DNA of 64,000 nt from Paludibaculum fermentans (lineage in GTDB: Bacteria > Acidobacteriota > Terriglobia > Bryobacterales > Bryobacteraceae): contig NZ_CP063849.1 of the NCBI RefSeq assembly GCF_015277775.1, positions 1 through 64,000 of the forward strand. The letters run 5' to 3'. The translations under genes and the position numbers were made by a program. Under the pieces are notes generated by a model that saw only the letters and a program-made list of their open reading frames with translations, did no database searches and was not told the origin of the DNA. Within the stretch, counting starts at the first letter, position 1. The number at the start of each line of letters is the position of its first letter. Shown here in pieces: positions 59,538 to 64,000 of the stretch.

Positions 59538-61679
59538 ATGGATCTGAACCGCAAATATGAATTTCTGCAGCCGTTGGCGGACCCAACGGTGAGTGTCGAG
59601 CAGACGGTGCCCGTGCAGGAACGCACGTCAGGCCGCATTCTGCTGCTGCACCTGTTCCCGGCTGGACGCGGAGCGGAGGACGAGCCGCTGCTCAAGCAGG
59701 CCGGCCAGCTTCCCTCCGAACAGCAGTGTCACATCGTCGAGATCGGCGAGTGGCAAGGCGCTGTCTTCATCGTGACGTCGCTGCTGCCTGGGGCGGTGCT
59801 TTTCCGCACCTGGCTGGGCGCATCCGCAGGCGTCGCCCCTGGAGAGCATGAAATTGCTCCGGCTCAACCGGTTACGGCTCAGCCGGCTGCGTCTCTTCCG
59901 GCGCCACAACCGCCCGACACGCCGCCCGCGCCCGCCGGACCGCCCACTGGCGATCTGAATAAGGCCGGACAGTGGGCGATGCCTGCCCTGGGCTCCCCTT
60001 CGGGCAAGACGCGCATCCAGATTCCACAGTGGGATGCCGGTGAATTCAAGGCGGCCCAGCAGAATCCTCCCGCGCCTGCCGTCCCGGACACCCCCACCGC
60101 GCCCGATGCCGCCACGCCCGGCGAGTTTACGCGGCTGCTGCGGATGTCCCAGGCCGAAGCCCCGCCGCCCCAGCCGGGCATAGCACCGCCGCCGCTGCCT
60201 GCCGCGCCGGAACTTCCGCCCTTCGTGCCCGAAGCAGCGCCCCCGCCGTCGGGGTCCGAGCCGGGCGAGTTCACCCGGTTGCTGCATGCCAGCCAGTTTG
60301 TTCCGCCCGCGGCTGCCGCATCCGAACCCGTCCTGCCAGTGCCACCGCCGCTGCCTCCGCCTGTGGCCGCACCGCCCGTTCCGACGATGGCGCCCCCGCC
60401 CTCAGAACCGGGTGAGTTCACGCGCATGATCCGGCAGCACGAATATATCCCTCCGGCCCCTGTCCAGCCGGCAGCACCGCCGCCCCCGCTGCCGGTGGCT
60501 GCCGCCCCCGTTCCACCTGCCGGATCGCAGACCGGCGAGTTCACCCGGATGATCCGGCAGCAGGAGTTCATACCCCCTGCCGCGGCTGCGCCGGTGGTGC
60601 CCCCGCCGCCGCCAGCGGCCGCGCCGCCGCCGCTGCCCGTGGCTGCAGCCCCCGTTCCTCCCGCCGAATCGCAGACCGGCGAGTTCACGCGCATGATCCG
60701 GCAGCAGGAGTTCATGTCCCCGGCGCCGGCTCCATCCGTGGCTCCTCTTCCGCCCCCGTTGCCCGCGGCTGCCGCGCCAGTTCCGCCCGCTGAATCGCAC
60801 ACCGGCGAGTTTACGCGGATGATGCGGAAGAGCGACTACACTGCCCCGTCTCCTGTCCAGCCGGCCGCACCTCCGCCGCTTCCGGTATCGGCGCCGCCGC
60901 CTCCGGCCCCACAGGCACAGACCGGCGAATTTACCCGCATGATTCGCACTTCCCAATTGGGCGAACCGCCGGCCGTGGGCAGCTTGCCACCCAGTCAGCC
61001 AGCGGCGTCAGCCTGGGACAGGCCGCCGGTTCAGGAGCCCCTCGCGCCCGCTGAGCCCATGCCATCCTGGCCGCCCCAGTCCGCCCCCGCGGCGGCAACG
61101 CCGTCCGCGGAACCCGGGGAGTTTACGCGCATGCTGCGCGCCACATGGAAGCCCGGGGCCGCCACGCCAGGGTCGGCACCCGTCCTGCCGCCCAACGCCG
61201 ATGCCCCGTTTGCGCCCAAGCCACAGCCCGGCCCGGGGTCCTGGAACGAACCCAAACGCGACGACCTGATGGGCATGTTTGACAGCGGTCAGACCTTCAC
61301 CCCGCCAGCGTCCACGCCGCAGGCCGCTGCGCCGCCGCCCGCCGCGCCCGGCGAATTCACCCGCATCTTCTCCGGAGCCCCGGTGCCCACCGACGCGCCG
61401 CGCACCCCCAGCACACCATATGGGCAGATGCAGAGCTCCATGCCTGCCACACCGGCAGCACCGGCCGCTCCGGTCGCGCCCACCGTCAAGGGCGGCCCTG
61501 GTGAATTCACTCGCATGATGGCCACGCCCGCCCGCCCGCCCGCCGCCGCCCCGGCCGCCGCGCCAGCCAAACCAGCGCCGGCGGTGAAGTCGAACCCCAT
61601 GATGCCGCTCATCATCGGGTTGAGCATCCTGCTGGTGTTGGCGATCATAGCCGTTGTGGCCTTCTGGCTCCTGCGCTAA
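59538..61679 (+). CDS. proline-rich tail-anchored protein with ten GEFTR motifs, divergent from T6SS genes
   Basis: A 713-residue protein starting at MDLNRKYEFLQPLAD; GGAGGGG precedes this ATG, while the frame open to 59328 runs over tssK. Residues ~1-95 form a folded domain (TSGRILLLHLFPAGRG, CHIVEIGEWQGAVFIVTSLLPGAVLFRTWL). Residues ~100-685 are Pro/Ala-rich and carry the motif GEFTR at residues 195, 243, 292, 333, 381, 423, 463, 527, 605 and 655, mostly as GEFTRMIR or GEFTRLLR, plus a degenerate GEFKAA at 168. A single C-terminal membrane helix (MMPLIIGLSILLVLAIIAVVAFWLL) anchors it with the bulk probably in the cytoplasm. The family is not recognised; context suggests a T6SS-associated scaffold. 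Confidence 0.78.
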   Translation: MDLNRKYEFLQPLADPTVSVEQTVPVQERTSGRILLLHLFPAGRGAEDEPLLKQAGQLPSEQQCHIVEIGEWQGAVFIVTSLLPGAVLFRTWLGASAGVAPGEHEIAPAQPVTAQPAASLPAPQPPDTPPAPAGPPTGDLNKAGQWAMPALGSPSGKTRIQIPQWDAGEFKAAQQNPPAPAVPDTPTAPDAATPGEFTRLLRMSQAEAPPPQPGIAPPPLPAAPELPPFVPEAAPPPSGSEPGEFTRLLHASQFVPPAAAASEPVLPVPPPLPPPVAAPPVPTMAPPPSEPGEFTRMIRQHEYIPPAPVQPAAPPPPLPVAAAPVPPAGSQTGEFTRMIRQQEFIPPAAAAPVVPPPPPAAAPPPLPVAAAPVPPAESQTGEFTRMIRQQEFMSPAPAPSVAPLPPPLPAAAAPVPPAESHTGEFTRMMRKSDYTAPSPVQPAAPPPLPVSAPPPPAPQAQTGEFTRMIRTSQLGEPPAVGSLPPSQPAASAWDRPPVQEPLAPAEPMPSWPPQSAPAAATPSAEPGEFTRMLRATWKPGAATPGSAPVLPPNADAPFAPKPQPGPGSWNEPKRDDLMGMFDSGQTFTPPASTPQAAAPPPAAPGEFTRIFSGAPVPTDAPRTPSTPYGQMQSSMPATPAAPAAPVAPTVKGGPGEFTRMMATPARPPAAAPAAAPAKPAPAVKSNPMMPLIIGLSILLVLAIIAVVAFWLLR

Positions 61680-61981
61680 CGGTCCTTTTGGCGCGGGCGG
61701 ATTCGTTCCTGCCCGCGCCTGTTCATGCGGCCCCCTAGGTTCGAACCGGACTCCACGCACGCCCCACCGAAAAATATCCAGATAAATCAGGACGAAACTC
61801 ACCAACGCTGGCGTTGGACGAAGTGCCCCTCCATCCTCTTTATCCGGCCCTCCAAGAACTCCGCGGCCGTAATCCGCCTGCCTCCCTAATTAAGGACTTC
61901 GCCCCTTCTGCCCACCTCTGTTAATATGGCTCTTCACTCCAGCTCCGCCGAAATGGAGTTCTGGAAATCATCCGCTCCGCC
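61680..61981 (+). terminator. intergenic stretch with a terminator-like hairpin
   Basis: GGCGCGGGC (61690-61698) pairs perfectly with GCCCGCGCC (61711-61719), a 9-bp stem 10 nt after the GEFTR gene stop and a likely terminator without a T-tract. The remainder to 61981 is less GC-rich around 61880-61930 (TAATTAAGG, TTAATATGG) and probably holds the promoter of the membrane protein gene that follows. I see no gene in it. Confidence 0.6.
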
Positions 61982-64000
61982 ATGGCCAACAATAAACCTC
62001 ACCGCGCGGATAGAACCGTTGCGGCGGAACCCAAGGGCCATCGGCCCCAGCCTTCTGTTGCAGTACCGACGCCACCTCCTGCCCCCACGCAGTGGCCGCC
62101 GCTGCTTCTGACCCTCTGCGTATTGTTCCCGACGCTGGTCTACTATTTCCTCGTGGCCCGCATGCCGCTGGATCGATTTGCGAGCCAGATGATTACCGAG
62201 GACGCGTTCTACTATCTGGTTCCCGCCAAGAATTTTGTACGCTCCTTTGTTTTTTCCCTCGACGGCCGAAATGCGACAAATGGATTTCAACCGCTTTGGA
62301 TGAGCGCCGCGGTTGCTATTATGGGCGTCCTGCCCGACCGGTTGGCGCAATTGCGCGCCATCTCCGCCGGCGGGTTCCTGCTCGTCCTGGCTTCGACGCT
62401 GGCTTACATGCGTTTGTGCCCGCGGGCGCTCGCCTACAAGGCCGTGTTTGCGGCCCTGCTGCTCTTTAGCCCGCTGTTTATCTACTGGAACACGGGAATG
62501 GAAAGCGGCGTGGCCGCCGCCTCGCTGGTCGGCCTGCTCGCCTACACTTACACGCTCAAGGACGAGTTCCCTTCGCAAAAGCGGATGCTGGTTCTGGGTG
62601 GGCTGCTCTCCTGTGCCGCCTTGAGCCGGTTGGACTACGCCCTGCTGTTGCCCCTGATGACTCTTGCCCTGGGCGCGCTCGCCTTTACCCCCGCCGCTCT
62701 CGCCGTGCCCGCCCGCACGCGTTTCACCCGGCTGATCCTTCCACTTGTCCTGCCCACCGCCTGCCTGGGGCTCTACGTCCTGGGCAATTTGGTCTTCTTC
62801 GGCAGCATCTTCCCCGCCAGCATGATGGCCAAGGGCCACATTGAGAAGACCGGGCTCCCCGCCGGGGCGCATTTCTCCACCGCTCTGGCCATACTCAAAC
62901 CCTATCTCATCAACCTCATCCCGGTTCTCCTCGGCGGGCAGGACCACTGGGAGCCTCGGGCCTTCAATCTTTTTTAGGGGATTCGGACCCTCACCGCCTT
63001 TCGCGTGCTCTCCTGGGGGCTGGTCCTGTTCAGCGTGACCGGATTGGCGCTGCGGATCCGCTCCGGTCTGCGCTCCACCTCGCCCGGACGCCTGTTCCGG
63101 CTGGCGCTGTTTCTCTTCGCCGGCATCCAGATGGTGGTGTATGTGTTCACCTACCCCCTGTTCGCCGCGCAAGCCGGGTATATCAACTGGTACTACGTCC
63201 CGCAGGTCATCCTGGTGGTCGAACTGGTCGCCTCTGTGTTTGACGCCGCGATTGCCTTTGCCCACTCGCCGGCGAACCGCTGGCCCGTCCTACGCCCCGC
63301 CGCGCTTTCCGCGACCGCCGCCGCGCTGCTGGTCATTGCCTCCATCGGCTACACGCACACCGTCATCGTCACTTCCAGGCCGGACATCAATCAGTGGATC
63401 ACCGCCGCCCGCCTGATCAACCGCCACACCCCCCCGGGCACCCGCATCGCGGGCTTCAGCGTCGGGACGCAGGCTTTCTTCCTTGAGGGAGACCGAGTCA
63501 TCAGCAATCTGGACGGCGTTATCAACTCGCCGGAGTTTGTCAGAACCTACCTCCGCCGCGGCGCGGCGGAACAGTTCCTGCGCGATCAGAAAGTAGAGTA
63601 CCTGTCTGATCACCTGGGCGATGTCAGCACCGATGACGTGTACTTTTCCAATTCCGTCATCGACCATCGCTGGCTGACCCCGCTCACGCAATGGCCCTCC
63701 TGGGATGCGGGCACTTACTCGATCGCTCGCATCGACTTCTCCAAGCCGGCTCAGCCACTGCCGGAATCTCCCATCTTCCCCGCAGCTTACAATGCCCACG
63801 GACCCAAAGTGGACTGGGGTAAGCACGCCGCGACGGAAGCACTGGTGTTGACGCCCGAGCGGATCACCGAGGCCGCCGTGAGCCTCGCGCCGATCGGAAA
63901 GCAGTTCAATTACCTCAAGATCCAGTGTGACGTCGTGCCCCTGGACCAGCGCCCGGCGGCGCCCGGCGGGTTGCTCTACCTTCTGGTCAGCGCCCGTGGG
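61982..64000 (+). pseudogene. polytopic membrane protein gene (GT39-like) interrupted by in-frame TAG; 3' end beyond the window
   Basis: The first 331 codons encode a membrane protein with about eight helices (WPPLLLTLCVLFPTLVYYFLVA, EDAFYYLVPAKNFV, NATNGFQPLWMSAAVA, FIYWNTGMESG), typical of dolichyl-phosphate-mannose-type glycosyltransferases. Codon 332 is TAG (62975-62977). Translation in the same frame continues without another stop to the window end, with further helices (VLSWGLVLFSVTGLAL, LALFLFAGIQMVVYVF) and a soluble C-terminal domain. So one ancestral gene is split by a nonsense codon, which lies in the run TTTTTTAGGGG. It is either a pseudogene, a read-through case or a sequence error. 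Confidence 0.75.

Noticed and set aside
60120-61520. regularly spaced near-identical DNA segments resembling a repeat array
   Set aside because: The repeats are in frame and encode GEFTR motifs in a proline-rich protein; they vary at synonymous sites and spacing is irregular, so this is not a CRISPR array.

Overview
The window looks like chromosomal DNA of a soil acidobacterium, most likely of the Bryobacterales/Solibacter type. This is inferred from gene content, not from a marker gene: high and even GC, two very large Oar-type TonB-dependent receptors with an N-terminal carboxypeptidase-regulatory domain, four Tat-exported Gfo/Idh/MocA oxidoreductases, a DUF1572/DinB protein, a PEP-CTERM protein, a kinase with a TPR-like tail, a giant alpha-2-macroglobulin and a GH125 mannosidase. 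The genes are dense and fall in short operons that often overlap by 4 bp. I see no phage, IS element, CRISPR array, tRNA or rRNA.

Layout. 0-4.2 kb: a 67-bp direct repeat, then a minus-strand operon (amidohydrolase, unknown secreted protein, DUF362 protein). 4.3-16.1 kb: secreted and small-molecule enzymes. This part contains a tandem duplication that has decayed: at 10.64-11.33 kb remnants of three different neighbouring genes are fused end to end, in the order expected at the junction of a duplicated VOC - M28 peptidase - DUF1572 - DUF2846-like - HEAT unit. 16.5-17.7 kb: tmRNA (ssrA, tag ANQQFAYAA), a dispersed-type palindrome at its 3' end, and clpS divergent from it.

17.7-36.3 kb is a coherent nutrient-acquisition locus. 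Two TonB-dependent receptors flank a class III aminotransferase, an oxidoreductase without the usual EKP lysine, a sodium:solute symporter, an IclR regulator, a ceramidase-like protein, a galactonate-dehydratase-type enolase-superfamily enzyme, an SDR and a secreted toroid-like protein. Four copies of a palindrome of the form TCCAG-N4-CTGGA lie in the three promoter regions, each nearest copy 78-85 nt before a start codon. This strongly suggests one operator controlled by the IclR protein of the locus.

36.5-53.8 kb: a PEP-CTERM protein, a Ser/Thr kinase, a 1919-residue alpha-2-macroglobulin carrying inserted GspG-like repeats and a carboxypeptidase-regulatory domain, a hybrid histidine kinase translationally coupled to a thioredoxin-like CPC protein (with a structured RNA candidate upstream), an oxidoreductase, a GT39-like membrane protein and an orphan hydrogenase-maturation protease. 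53.9-61.7 kb: a tssK-tssL-tssM type VI secretion operon, divergent from a proline-rich membrane-anchored protein with ten exact GEFTR motifs, the best candidate for an undescribed component. 62.0-64.0 kb: a membrane protein gene split by an in-frame TAG and cut by the window end.
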